Assembly: GCA_023435225.1 (NCBI GenBank)
Contig: JAEYRX010000002.1
Span: 62,001-126,000, forward strand
DNA: 64,000 bases
DNA from: Bacillota bacterium
GTDB taxonomy: Bacteria; Bacillota; UBA4882; UBA8346
Direction: 5' to 3'
The stretch's first letter is position 1. Every line of letters begins with the position of its first letter. Under the pieces are notes generated by a model, which saw only the letters and a program-made list of their open reading frames with translations, was not told where the DNA came from and made no database searches. Shown here one piece after another: positions 41,804 to 50,515 of this stretch. Both the position numbers and the translations under genes were made by a program.

Positions 41804-43243
41804 ATAACCTAATTTATCGAGTAGTTCCTTGAGTTGTGAATCATTTTGATTTAGATTTTCTCGGTTTGTAACAGGTTTAACTCTTTCCATCCATCGTAGA
41901 AGACGGTCTTTCAAAGATTTCACGATTTTGGGATGAGCTTTAGCAATATTCTCTGTTTCACCGAAGTCCTTTTGTAAATCATAAAGCTCAATATCTTCCG
42001 TTTCTATGTGATAAATAAGTTTATACTTTTTAGTACGGATCGCTTTTTTCTCTTTTCCATAAAGAATTGATTCGGAGTATACTTCATGAGTTTGATATTT
42101 TTCACCTTTTATCAATGGCAACAGGCTTTGTCCCTCAAAAACGGTTTCATTTTTAGAATGGATCTTCAAAATATCCAGAATAGTCGGTAAAAAATCAACT
42201 TGCCGCACTTGCTGATCAATTTTACTTATTTCTCCGGGTGTTCCGAATTCTTTCGGATACCTGATTATCAGTGGTAAATGGATTTGTTCATCATAAAGAG
42301 TATGCCCGTGACCGAAACCCCAATTGAAATCCTCAAGCTCCTGGTTGGAAGCGCCGCCGTGTTCCCAAAATTCTTCTCCATGGTCTGAGCTTAGAATAAT
42401 TAGGGTATTATCAGCAGTTTTTGTTTGGTTCAGTAAAGCTATTGTTTTGCCGATATAATCATCAATATGACGAATTTCTGCTTCATATAATCGGTGGATT
42501 TGTTCTTTATCTTTTTTTGTGAGCAACGGTCCGCTGCGTCCGATTTTATAGTTGCGAAACGGATTGGTAACTTGACCCTTATAATTAGGATCCCATAAAT
42601 CTTGATAATATTTTTTTGGCGGCGCATAAGGCATATGCGGGTCCATATAATTTATCCAAACAAAAAACTTACGGTGTTTATTGTTGGCAAGCCATGATTT
42701 GAACCCTTGATACATTCTTTTAGCCGGAGGATATGGTAATCCGTCACCATGATGCAGACTTGACTTGGCAAAGAGGTCAAAACCTTGATCGAACCCATAT
42801 TTCTCGGCAGCATTAGCATTACCTTGAAAGGCAGCCGTAACATACCCGTTATCTCTTAAAATCTCGGCTAGTGTTAGATTTTCATTATCCAGTTTCCGGT
42901 TAACCGAGGTTAGATTGTTCATCTCCGCTCCATGCTGGGAGGGATAAAGTGAAGTAAAGAATGTGGCGAAACTGGGACGAGTCCAGGGACTGTGACTATA
43001 AAAATTAGTAAATAAAAGACCACCGGTTGCCAGGGCATTAATGTTTTTTGTATTAATATTCTGATATCCATAGGAGCTAATATGATCAGCCCGGAGTGTA
43101 TCAATGGTAATGAACAAGAGATTGGGTTGGTTGTTTTTGGTGAAACCGGATTGGCTTGATAAACCTAGTAAAATTAATAAAATTGATAACAAACCTAGCT
43201 TAAAGGTATGATTAATACGTGAAATAAATTGGCGGTGTTGCAT
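41801..43243 (-). CDS. Sulfatase-like (alkaline phosphatase superfamily) exported protein lacking the formylglycine Cys/Ser
   Basis: About 480 residues, with a signal peptide from ATG 43243 (AAGGAG seven bases upstream). 'NLLFITIDTLRADHISSYGYQN' gives the metal Asp pair, 'LSSDHGEEFWEHGG' and 'YDEQIHLPLIIRYP' the sulfatase C-terminal features. At the catalytic position sulfatases have C/S-x-P-S-R; here the sequence reads WTRPSFATFFTS, i.e. Thr in place of Cys and Phe in place of Arg, as in LtaS- and phosphonate/phosphate-ester-acting members. So it may be a phosphoesterase or phosphotransferase. A MITE-like element follows the stop. Confidence 0.82.
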   Translation of the reverse strand: MQHRQFISRINHTFKLGLLSILLILLGLSSQSGFTKNNQPNLLFITIDTLRADHISSYGYQNINTKNINALATGGLLFTNFYSHSPWTRPSFATFFTSLYPSQHGAEMNNLTSVNRKLDNENLTLAEILRDNGYVTAAFQGNANAAEKYGFDQGFDLFAKSSLHHGDGLPYPPAKRMYQGFKSWLANNKHRKFFVWINYMDPHMPYAPPKKYYQDLWDPNYKGQVTNPFRNYKIGRSGPLLTKKDKEQIHRLYEAEIRHIDDYIGKTIALLNQTKTADNTLIILSSDHGEEFWEHGGASNQELEDFNWGFGHGHTLYDEQIHLPLIIRYPKEFGTPGEISKIDQQVRQVDFLPTILDILKIHSKNETVFEGQSLLPLIKGEKYQTHEVYSESILYGKEKKAIRTKKYKLIYHIETEDIELYDLQKDFGETENIAKAHPKIVKSLKDRLLRWMERVKPVTNRENLNQNDSQLKELLDKLGY

Positions 43244-43328
43244 TACACATCTCCTTTCCATAACATTATGCTTAATATGAGCATTTTTACACTTCTCTAC
43301 CGGTTAAGGAAATTCCTTTTAATTAATT

Positions 43329-43382
43329 ACATTTGCATTTGGCTTTGAATTACAAATGCTTGGTGATAAGAATTTGCTTCAT
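43329..43382 (+). repeat. Direct repeat R4, copy 1 (54 bp)
   Basis: ACATTTGCATTTGGCTTT...GATAAGAATTT.CTTCAT, with a second copy at 61502-61555 (about 45 of 54 bases equal by eye). It contains ATTTGCATTT / AAATGCAAAT-like inverted arms. It lies in the divergent 320-base gap between the sulfatase-like gene and the next gene, which otherwise shows only AT-rich sequence. Confidence 0.65.
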
Positions 43383-43564
43383 TATATACGGATTAAATAT
43401 AAATTTTCTTTTTTTATATATTTAAACTGCAGGAAAAACAAGTAAAAAAATAGAAAATACAAATACTGGCACAACTAATAAATTAGAATGACAATAAAAA
43501 ATTAAAAGTATGAAAGTTGTATAAATTGCTTTTAAGTGTAAAGATTATGAAGGAGTGGCGTAAA

Positions 43565-43852
43565 ATGAGCATGAATGTTTGCGGCTATAAGTTTGAAGGG
43601 CCGTTTAGTGTAGAAACAACTGTGGTTCCGGTTAACCGGGCCGCGGTCTATGTAATAATCCAATATGCTGAAGATGGGCAGTGTTATGTCCGGGATGTCG
43701 GGGTCTCCAATGAACAAAATTGGGATCGTAATAATTATGACGGTTCACTAGCTCTATATTTAAGATATATGCCAAGTACCGAGGGATATACCAGCGCCGA
43801 TCGCCAGGAATTGGCCTGTAAAATATGGAATTATTATCAACTCTCTGGTTAA
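43565..43852 (+). CDS. Small hypothetical protein
   Basis: 95 residues from ATG 43565 with GAAGGAGTGG upstream. No signal peptide, no membrane segment; alternating polar/hydrophobic residues suggest a small alpha/beta fold. Family not recognised. It lies four bases before a phosphodiesterase gene and the two seem to form an operon. Good ribosome site and normal codon use support a real gene. Confidence 0.72.
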   Translation: MSMNVCGYKFEGPFSVETTVVPVNRAAVYVIIQYAEDGQCYVRDVGVSNEQNWDRNNYDGSLALYLRYMPSTEGYTSADRQELACKIWNYYQLSG

Positions 43853-43856
43853 TCTA

Positions 43857-44315
43857 ATGCTAATCGGTTTAATAGCGGATACTCATGGATTGATCCGTCC
43901 TCCAGCTTTAAAAGTGTTTAAAGGAGCAAATTTAATCCTGCATGCCGGTGATATTGGTGAAGTCTCAGTACTTGAAACTTTGAAAAAAATAGCGCCGGTT
44001 ACTGCAGTTCGGGGAAATTGCGATAGAGGATTATGGGCCTCACAAATTCCGGAAACCCAAGTGGTTGAAGCAGCAGGTAAATTCATTTACTTATTGCATC
44101 AGCGAAAAAAGATTGAGCTTGACCCGATTGCCGCCGGTTTTCAGGCTGTAATTTGCGGTCATTCCCATCAGCCGTTGATTGAAAAGAAACCGGGAGTAAT
44201 TTTTATAAATCCTGGTAGTGCCGGTCCCAGAAGGTTTAAATTACCAGTGACAGTCGGTTTGCTTCGAATTAGTGGTCAAGATGTGGAAGCGGAAATTGTC
44301 CGGATTGATTCCTAG
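43857..44315 (+). CDS. YfcE/MJ0936 family metallophosphoesterase
   Basis: 152 residues. Calcineurin-like motifs: 'LIADTHGLIRPPAL' (D-x-H), 'ILHAGDIGE' (GD), 'VRGNCDRG' (GN-D), 'VICGHSHQP' (GHxH) and 'INPGSAGPRR'. Members hydrolyse phosphodiesters such as bis-pNPP with Mn2+ or Ni2+; the natural substrate is unknown. It follows the 95-residue gene by four bases, with a weak ribosome site. A terminator follows. Confidence 0.93.
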   Translation: MLIGLIADTHGLIRPPALKVFKGANLILHAGDIGEVSVLETLKKIAPVTAVRGNCDRGLWASQIPETQVVEAAGKFIYLLHQRKKIELDPIAAGFQAVICGHSHQPLIEKKPGVIFINPGSAGPRRFKLPVTVGLLRISGQDVEAEIVRIDS

Positions 44316-44344
44316 AATAATATTGTTTATTGTAGATTTCTTTA

Positions 44345-44374
44345 TGCCCTGGCCCTGTCAGGGCTTAATTTTTT
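44345..44374 (+). terminator. Terminator after the YfcE-like gene
   Basis: GCCCTG, loop GCCCTGT region, CAGGGC, then TTAATTTTTT. Clear GC-rich stem with a T-run, 30 bases after the stop. Confidence 0.85.
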
Positions 44375-44510
44375 AAATTATGAAATACTTCGTTTGGATT
44401 AACCCGTATATTTTGGATCAATTTGTGCAGGATTTTAACAGAAATCATAGAAAAATATGGCTTAATGCAGATTTGGTATTACACAAGAGGACATCAGGAG
44501 GCAACATAAA

Positions 44511-46454
44511 ATGAGGTTTAAATTGATATTTATACCACTTATAATGGTAATGACGGTTTTTCTTACTGGAATAGCTGAAACAGAGATAAATACTACTGGG
44601 AATACATTATCCGGAGAGAATGGAATTACCGGTGATTACCAATCAAATTTGGAATTAAGACCGGACCGGGTGGTAAGGGCCGGACAGGATATTTATTATG
44701 GATTATCCAGAGAAGCCGGATTATTATTTTCAGCAGATTCCGGTATTTCTTGGGAACCAAGGAACGACGGTTTGCCTACGAAATTAATATATCCGTTTCG
44801 CCAACAAAAAGTAAGATATCTGACCGCGTTGGGGGTTGATCAAGTCAATCCATCAAGAGTATTGGTTTCTACTACAAATAGTATATATCTGTCGGAAGAT
44901 TTTGGAATTACCTGGCGCCGCATAGAAACTAAGAATTCGATTCCCCATTCCGCGTACATAACTTCACTTGCTTTGTCGCCAAAAGACAACCAGACGATTT
45001 TAATCGGAACCTCATTTTCCGGAATGTTTGAAACCGGAGATTTAGGGAAAAGCTGGGTAAATATCTCCGATAATTTAAAGTTTTTATATCAGGGAGCCGG
45101 TTTTTGGGATGAGATCTCAGCGTTGGCTTATGATCGGGATGACCCGGACCAAATCTACTTTGTTTGCGGGTTTAGTAACAGTTTTTATAAGTTGGCTAAA
45201 GAACGTAAAAATGCTATTGAGTTAAGTCTACCTTCTTTTTCGAGTGACGGAATAGTTGAAAAATTACAAGAAACTAATATACCGGAAGAGCTGCTGGATC
45301 CCCGGAATAATAATCCGCTTGTTCCCCAACCTACGGCAAACCCGCAATTAGTTTTGGATACAGGAACTTTAGACCAATTATTTAAAAATGAAAGTTACCG
45401 AAATCAATCAGTAGAAGATTTGGCCAAGTTGGAGCGGTTAAAAACAGCCGCTGATAAGTACGGTATTTATGTAAGAGCGGACTATGTCCATGGGAAATAC
45501 TTGGATAAGAAGTTCGAATTTATTAAAAATAATGGTTTTAACGCTATGGTCATTGATTTTAAAGATGATTTCGGGCGGTTAACATACAATACTAAACTCG
45601 AAATAGCGTATCAGGTGGGATCAGCGAAACAGGGCCCGGTTATAAATGTTGAAGAATTATTAGCAAAGGCTAAAGAGAATGGTATTTATGTAATTGCCAG
45701 AATTGTCGTATTTCAGGACCCGAAATTATATCATTATCAAAATTTTAAATATGCCGCCTGGGACCGGATAACTAATAAACCATGGGGGACCAAAGAATAT
45801 TGGGTGGACCCTTTTGCCAAGGATGTTTGGGATTATGATTTAGCTATTGCGGAAGAGTTACAGTCCATGGGTATCGATGAGATTCAATTTGACTACATTA
45901 GATTTCCCACTGATGGCGCCATTGGACGAATTGTCTATCGATACCAGCCTGATGGCTCGGAAAAAATCGATGCATTGGAATCGTTTTTGGCTTATGCTCG
46001 GGAAAGGCTTTATGTACCGGTAAGTACCGATTTATACGGATTTAACTGTTGGTGCCGGGTCGATAGCGTCAATGGGCAAAACATTGAGTTAATCGCCAAT
46101 TATGTGGATGTCATTTGCCCGATGTATTATCCATCACATTTTCCCGGAAGATTTATGCCCGGAACAGCCTATCTGGATCGGGCGAAAAAAATTTATTACG
46201 ATGGGACAAATAGGGCTTATTCCATTGTGAAAGGAAGAAGCTTGGTCCGTCCCTATGTACAGGCTTTTCTTCTTGGTGGGGAAAGAAAGATGACCAAGCC
46301 GGTTTATTCAAAATACCTTTATAATCAAATTGAAGGAGTATTGGAAAGCTCGTCACCAAGCTTTACTCTTTGGAATTTTTCTAATGATTATTATATGGTG
46401 ACAAAGCCGTTACTTTATTTGCCGAATTCAACTATTTTAGGCATTGGGGAATAA
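44511..46454 (+). CDS. Exported putative glycoside hydrolase (DUF4015) with N-terminal BNR/sialidase-like region
   Basis: 647 residues. Signal peptide (about 1-25); residues about 50-260 have beta-propeller-like Asp-box stretches ('SADSGISWEPRNDG', 'SEDFGITWRRIE', 'TGDLGKSWVNIS'); residues about 310-640 are the DUF4015 TIM-barrel hydrolase with 'YGIYVRADYVHG', 'FNAMVIDFKDDFG', 'IYVIARIVVFQDP' and 'IDEIQFDYIRFPTDG'. AGGAGG precedes the ATG. Its end overlaps the end of the convergent VanW gene by 40 bases. Likely acts on cell wall or capsule polysaccharide; substrate unknown. Confidence 0.85.
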   Translation: MRFKLIFIPLIMVMTVFLTGIAETEINTTGNTLSGENGITGDYQSNLELRPDRVVRAGQDIYYGLSREAGLLFSADSGISWEPRNDGLPTKLIYPFRQQKVRYLTALGVDQVNPSRVLVSTTNSIYLSEDFGITWRRIETKNSIPHSAYITSLALSPKDNQTILIGTSFSGMFETGDLGKSWVNISDNLKFLYQGAGFWDEISALAYDRDDPDQIYFVCGFSNSFYKLAKERKNAIELSLPSFSSDGIVEKLQETNIPEELLDPRNNNPLVPQPTANPQLVLDTGTLDQLFKNESYRNQSVEDLAKLERLKTAADKYGIYVRADYVHGKYLDKKFEFIKNNGFNAMVIDFKDDFGRLTYNTKLEIAYQVGSAKQGPVINVEELLAKAKENGIYVIARIVVFQDPKLYHYQNFKYAAWDRITNKPWGTKEYWVDPFAKDVWDYDLAIAEELQSMGIDEIQFDYIRFPTDGAIGRIVYRYQPDGSEKIDALESFLAYARERLYVPVSTDLYGFNCWCRVDSVNGQNIELIANYVDVICPMYYPSHFPGRFMPGTAYLDRAKKIYYDGTNRAYSIVKGRSLVRPYVQAFLLGGERKMTKPVYSKYLYNQIEGVLESSSPSFTLWNFSNDYYMVTKPLLYLPNSTILGIGE

Positions 46455-47293
46455 TAATCAGTTCCTAAGTATTTGGTCTCAATTATTTTCTTTTCGCGCC
46501 ATTTGACTATCCAATTTTTTACCCAAACGCCTTCAGCTCCGGATTGAACAACACGTTCTTCACCTTGTTTTAAAGTTGGGTTATAGCGCCTATAGACAGG
46601 CATTTTCCAACTACGTAAAACCTGATGTCTCCAGGTTATTTTTGGTGGCGCCACACCACCGTAAAAAGCCATAAAGAGAGTATTATCTATTTTTTCCGCC
46701 CAAATTATTATCGGTTTACCAGTAGTATTCCGGAACTTAAAATCAGTGGCGCCATAAGAAACCGTAGCATCTTGGCCGGCCGGTACATAAGGGACCAACA
46801 TCCCATGAGGGCGTCGTTCAATAATTTCCAAATCAGCTAGAATTGCCGTATTATAAAGAGTAGTTGATATTTTACAGATTCCACCTCCTATAACCTTAAT
46901 TACTTGGCTACCGGAATAAGCTGGGCCTTCCGAAAAACCTTTCTCCTTAGTTCTGGGGCCGAGCGTTTTATTCAAGGAAAAGATTTGCCCCGGTTTGACT
47001 AATGTCCCGGCCAGCATTTCGGCGGCTAAACCAACATTATATTCTTCACCGGGTAGCGGATCAGGTAGAGTAGTTTGAAAAGCCGCTATTCTGACTAAAG
47101 TTTTATAATCGGTGATTAGCTTTAAAAATTCTTCTTCATTTTCCCAGATTAGCAAACCTCGGGCCGGATGTCCCAAGGGATGTTCTATTTTTTGAATATT
47201 GGGAAGCGGGGTTGGTATTGATGTTGAGTAACTAGTTAGTGGGGTTAATAATAGAATGGTGATTATTAATAATTTTTTTAAAGCAGATATCAA
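46415..47293 (-). CDS. VanW family protein
   Basis: 292 residues with a signal peptide. The VanW core is 'VLAAEMLAGTLVKPGQIFSLNKTLGPRTKEKGFSEGPAYSGSQVIKVIGGGICKISTTLYNTAILADLEIIERRPHGMLVPYVPAGQDATVSYGATDFKFRNTT', including the 'GGGICQ/KxSTTLYNA' motif. VanW proteins occur in glycopeptide-resistance clusters and, more often, alone in spore formers; the function is unknown. The start is TTG 47293 with GGTG upstream. Tail-to-tail overlap with the DUF4015 gene. Confidence 0.9.
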   Translation of the reverse strand: MISALKKLLIITILLLTPLTSYSTSIPTPLPNIQKIEHPLGHPARGLLIWENEEEFLKLITDYKTLVRIAAFQTTLPDPLPGEEYNVGLAAEMLAGTLVKPGQIFSLNKTLGPRTKEKGFSEGPAYSGSQVIKVIGGGICKISTTLYNTAILADLEIIERRPHGMLVPYVPAGQDATVSYGATDFKFRNTTGKPIIIWAEKIDNTLFMAFYGGVAPPKITWRHQVLRSWKMPVYRRYNPTLKQGEERVVQSGAEGVWVKNWIVKWREKKIIETKYLGTDYYSPMPKIVEFGK

Positions 47294-47536
47294 ACTAAAA
47301 CACCAACTTATTTTTACTCATAAAATGATAATTTGATAAGAATTTGCTCTCTTTAAAAGAGAACCTAAATTAGAATTGCCGTTTTAAGATACTTTTATTG
47401 GATGGTATCTTTAAAAATGACTGTTAAAGATGGTAGAATCTTTTAAAGTCTAATAATTAACTCGTAAAAAAATTGTTAGATGACACTAAGACACGGAGTT
47501 ATTAGATTAGCCATTGATGATAAACAAAAATTTATC

Positions 47537-47584
47537 TTGACATACTAGTATTGTAAGAGTATATTTTTATTGTGCATATGCACA
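47537..47584 (+). promoter_or_regulatory. SigA promoter followed by a 14-bp palindromic operator (DUF134/NifX cassette)
   Basis: TTGACA (47537-47542), 17-base spacer, TATATT (47560-47565), then the perfect palindrome TGTGCATATGCACA (47571-47584) exactly at the expected transcription start. Ten bases later the DUF134 gene starts. The layout suggests autorepression by the DUF134 helix-turn-helix protein. Confidence 0.75.
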
Positions 47585-47593
47585 TAATAATGA

Positions 47594-47908
47594 ATGGAAG
47601 TGATGGATCTGCCCCGCTGTAAAAAACAACGCTGTTGCCGGGAATTTGGCAATGAAATTATTTATAAACCGTTAGCCATGTCATGTGCGGAACTTCAAGA
47701 AATAATTATTAATTTGGACGAATTTGAAGCAATGCGACTTTGCGATTTTGAAGAACTGGACCAAACAGCCGCCGGTGAGCTAATGGGGGTATCCCGGGGT
47801 ACCATTCAGCGCTTAGTAACCAGTGGACGTCGAAAGTTAATTGATGCTTTACTAAATTCGGCAGTCATCCGGGTTGAAAATGCTTTTAAAAATACTGAGG
47901 AGGAATAA
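47594..47908 (+). CDS. DUF134 family DNA-binding protein
   Basis: 104 residues with a sigma-70 region 4-like helix-turn-helix: 'LDEFEAMRLCDFEELDQTAAGELMGVSRGTIQRLVTSGRRKLIDAL', the hallmark of DUF134. The Cys-rich N-terminus 'PRCKKQRCCREF' is typical too and may bind metal or an iron-sulfur cluster. ATG 47594 has no clear ribosome site and the predicted 5' end lies only about 20 bases away, so near-leaderless translation is possible; ATG 47603 is the alternative. DUF134 proteins usually sit beside NifX-like genes, as here. Confidence 0.9.
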   Translation: MEVMDLPRCKKQRCCREFGNEIIYKPLAMSCAELQEIIINLDEFEAMRLCDFEELDQTAAGELMGVSRGTIQRLVTSGRRKLIDALLNSAVIRVENAFKNTEEE

Positions 47909-47911
47909 CTG

Positions 47912-48277
47912 ATGAAAATTTGCATACCCACTTTAGGCTCAAAAGGCCTTGATGAACAAGTCAGCGAACATTTTGGCAGTGCGCCCTTTTTTACTGTTAT
48001 TGATTTGGATTCTAATGGAATTGAAATCATCAATAATCAAAACCAACACCACAGCCACGGTCAATGTCACCCAATGGCTTCTCTGACCGGTAAGGGTATT
48101 AACGGAGTAGTTTGTGGCGGTATGGGACGCCGGGCGGTGGAATTGTTAAACTCAGACGGAATTAAAGTTTATTTGGGGAATGGTTCTACTGTTAGAAATG
48201 TGGTTGAAGAATATAAGCGAGGCAATTTAGAGGAGTTATCGGCAGAAGGCGCTTGTGGAGGTCATGGGTGCCACTAA
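47912..48277 (+). CDS. Dinitrogenase iron-molybdenum cofactor biosynthesis (NifX/NifB C-terminal) family protein
   Basis: 121 residues with 'KICIPTLGSKGLDEQVSEHFGSAPFFTVID' and 'GINGVVCGGMGRRAVELL', the conserved family pattern, and a His/Cys-rich C-terminus 'GACGGHGCH'. Family members bind Fe-S or Fe-Mo-S clusters; the orange-protein and scaffold-type relatives bind Mo/Cu-S or Fe-S clusters outside nitrogen fixation. No nif gene is present. AGGAGG precedes the ATG three bases after DUF134. A short Cys-rich frame follows. Confidence 0.92.
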   Translation: MKICIPTLGSKGLDEQVSEHFGSAPFFTVIDLDSNGIEIINNQNQHHSHGQCHPMASLTGKGINGVVCGGMGRRAVELLNSDGIKVYLGNGSTVRNVVEEYKRGNLEELSAEGACGGHGCH

Positions 48278-48294
48278 GAAGGGAGCCCAAATCA

Positions 48295-48423
48295 GTGGAG
48301 ATTATCGAGCAGAGTAGTTTTGAAAAGGCAATTGATCCGCGGATTGAGGGTAAATGTATTAATTGTCCTCCGGATGAACATCCGGAGGAATATTATTGTG
48401 CTTGTGAATTCTCAATTTTATAG
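48295..48423 (+). CDS. Very small Cys-rich protein (about 42 residues) downstream of the NifX-like gene
   Basis: A GTG at 48295 has AGAAGGGAG nine bases upstream and opens 42 codons ending TAG at 48421-48423. The product starts MEIIEQSSFEKAID and carries four Cys in a C-x2-C (17-residue)... C-x-C order ('CINCPPDEHPEEYYCAC'), a pattern of small metal- or cluster-binding proteins. A CCTCCGGAT / ATCCGGAGG hairpin (48366-48387) lies inside the frame. The gene is too short for normal gene finders. Its end overlaps the end of a minus-strand frame. Not a recognised family. Confidence 0.5.
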   Translation: MEIIEQSSFEKAIDPRIEGKCINCPPDEHPEEYYCACEFSIL

Positions 48424-48776
48424 TTTAGCTATTTTTATTGAAATTAATTCCGTTTTAGCCCCGGTTGGCATGTTTACCATCTTTATTAAATAATGATGTA
48501 CATCATTGGTTATGTAATGATACGATTTATAAAAATTGCCGCGCCAATCAGCTAAAGAAAAGAGTATTTTTTTACATTTAAAAGTTCCGGCAGGGACTTT
48601 AACAATCTCCTCGTTTAGAACTTGAAAATACATTGGATATGCTATTAATTCCGGTAATTTATCTTTTTGAATAACATCAAGAAAATACTTGTTCTTATTA
48701 GAAAGATCTAATGTCCGTAGAACTATATTATAAAAGATAAAATTCCAATTAAACAAAACTCTTTACGAATATTCAT
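48418..48776 (-). pseudogene. Exported DUF3108-like protein, apparently missing its middle
   Basis: On the minus strand GAGGT precedes ATG 48776, which opens a signal-peptide-like start (MNIRKEFCLIGILSFII) that meets a stop after 17 codons. A different frame then continues (from about 48735) through 'YFQVLNEEIVKVPAGTFKCKKILFSLADWRG...YHYITNDVHHYLIKMV', a DUF3108-like C-terminal domain, to the stop at 48418. Intact relatives are about 200-250 residues; here only about 110 remain in the second frame. I read this as a deletion plus frameshift. Name is tentative. Confidence 0.6.
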
Positions 48777-48783
48777 TTTTACC

Positions 48784-50039
48784 TCATAATCCCAAAAACT
48801 CTTTGAAATTTTTTACGTAAAACCGGGAAACTTCAAGTTCTCTTTGGATGTCTTTTAATTTTAACAATAACTTTCCGTTAAACCACTGGTAACCTCTTCA
48901 TTATCGCCGAAATTTAATGAGGCTTGACAAAACCATTTTTTGTTCAGTTTTCGTTCCAGCATACCTTTGAAGAGGTTAATAGCTCTTTCTTCGGCTTCTT
49001 TACCATAGCCCAACAGATTATCATCGACAAAGAAGATCATTTGTTGAGGTATTTTTCCAAGCTCATCCAAAACTTCTTCATAAGGCCGTTGACGGTATTT
49101 TTTACCGTTAAAGGGGGTAACCGAGCAGAAATAGCAATCTATGGGGCAGCCTCTGGATGTTTGGATCGTTGCAAAGAGATATTGATTGCTGAACAATTCG
49201 CGCTTAGGAACGGTTGTATTTTTCAAATCGGGAAATTGGCCCCGGTAAACCTGTTTTAATTCTCCACGACAAAAATCACTAATTACTTCTTCCCAGATAG
49301 TTTCAGCTTCTCCGATTACTACAGTATCTACGAATTTTAAAGCTTCATCCGGTAACATTGAAGCATGAATTCCTCCCATTATTACCGGTATTTTTTGCTC
49401 CCGGTAAATAGCGGCAAGTTCATAGGCCCGGTTGGAAGAAGCAGTAAAAGCAGTTATACCAACCAGGTCGGCGTTTTCAAATTTAAACGATTCAATATTT
49501 TCATCGATTATTTTCACTTCGAAATCTTCCGGAGTTAAAGCGGCAATGATTCCTAGACCCAATGGAGGAAAAATGGATGACTTATTAACGGTTACCCCGG
49601 TTTGTCCAGGATTAACCGGATTAATTAGTAGTAATTTTTTACTTTTTAAGTGACTTGATATTTGAATGGCGCCGGACATTGACTGTTTCAAGTCTCTAAT
49701 AACTAAAAGAATTCCTACTAAGTATGTTATAACGCCGATAATAATACTTGAAATATATTGAATAAACAAATGATAATTAGCTCTCCATAATAAAGCTAAA
49801 ATAAAATTGGGAATTAGAAAAAAAGTAAGAGGAATTAATATTGGGGTTTTATTGTGAATCTTAATTACCGCATCTTTGTTTTTAATAGTTTCATTTATTC
49901 CAGAAGAATAAGTAAAAACAAATCCGGCTAAAAACATAATCAAACCGGATATTACCCTTAAATTGCTTGGAAGAAATAATAATACAAAACCGGTTAAAGC
50001 CAAAAAGAAGACTAGTGGGAGATAAAATTTTAGCCTCAT
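48784..50039 (-). pseudogene. B12-binding domain radical SAM protein with four N-terminal membrane segments, C-terminal part deleted
   Basis: Reads 392 codons from ATG 50039: about four hydrophobic segments (1-115), a cobalamin-binding domain ('LLLINPVNPGQTGVTVNKSSIFPPLGLGIIAALTP...VDIIDE', 'ADLVGITAFTASSNRAYELA'), and the radical-SAM start 'TSRGCPIDCYFCSVTPF' with 'MIFFVDDNLLG'. It then stops at 'CQASLNFGDNEEV' plus ten odd residues (stop at 48861). Homologues go on for 100-200 residues at this point. Another frame with a coding look ('GYQWFNGKLLLKLKDIQREL...') continues to a stop at 48784. So an internal deletion with frameshift is likely and the enzyme is probably inactive. Confidence 0.65.
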
Positions 50040-50217
50040 GAAGTTACCCCTTTTTTCTTTTGGATTAATAAGTTTATTTTATAATTAAAAATAAAGGGAT
50101 AGATCTATTAAATGATAAGAAGTAGTTTTTTTATAATAAGTTACATTGTGGCGTCCATGACTTATTTTCTTCTTAGAATCCAAGAATCCAAAATCCGGAA
50201 GATTTAGTAATGAATAA

Positions 50218-50323
50218 TTAAGGAAGCGCTGATTAATCCGATTTTGTGCGAGCAAATATGCGGTATTAAGCATTTTACGAAGCACAAAATCGTCACTTAT
50301 TCAATTAATCAGCGCTTCCTTAA
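50218..50323 (+). mobile_element. MITE-like palindromic element, copy 2
   Basis: TTAAGGAAGCGCTGATTAAT at the left and its exact reverse complement at the right, with an inner pair CGATTTTGTGC / GCACAAAATCG. Differs from copy 1 at only a few positions. It lies in a 560-base gap between the radical SAM remnant and korA; the rest of the gap (50040-50217 and 50324-50515) is AT-rich without a gene. Confidence 0.88.
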
Positions 50324-50515
50324 GTTAAATTGAGACGGCAACTTTTTATCCTCATATTATAAAGTCCCAAAATTTTTTTACAAGTAGATAAAACAGAGAA
50401 TAATGGCTACTAATTACATCTGAATTAAAAACAGCTTATATAAAGATTTTTGGAATATATACAGTTAAATTCAATTTTATATATATCTCTCTACAAAGTA
50501 ATAATACATTATACA

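Noticed and set aside
50085..50285. Open frames starting MLRKM.NTAYLLAQNRINQRFL (also at 62908-63120)
   Set aside because: Both are translations of the same MITE-like repeat, without ribosome sites; the shared protein sequence is a by-product of the repeat.
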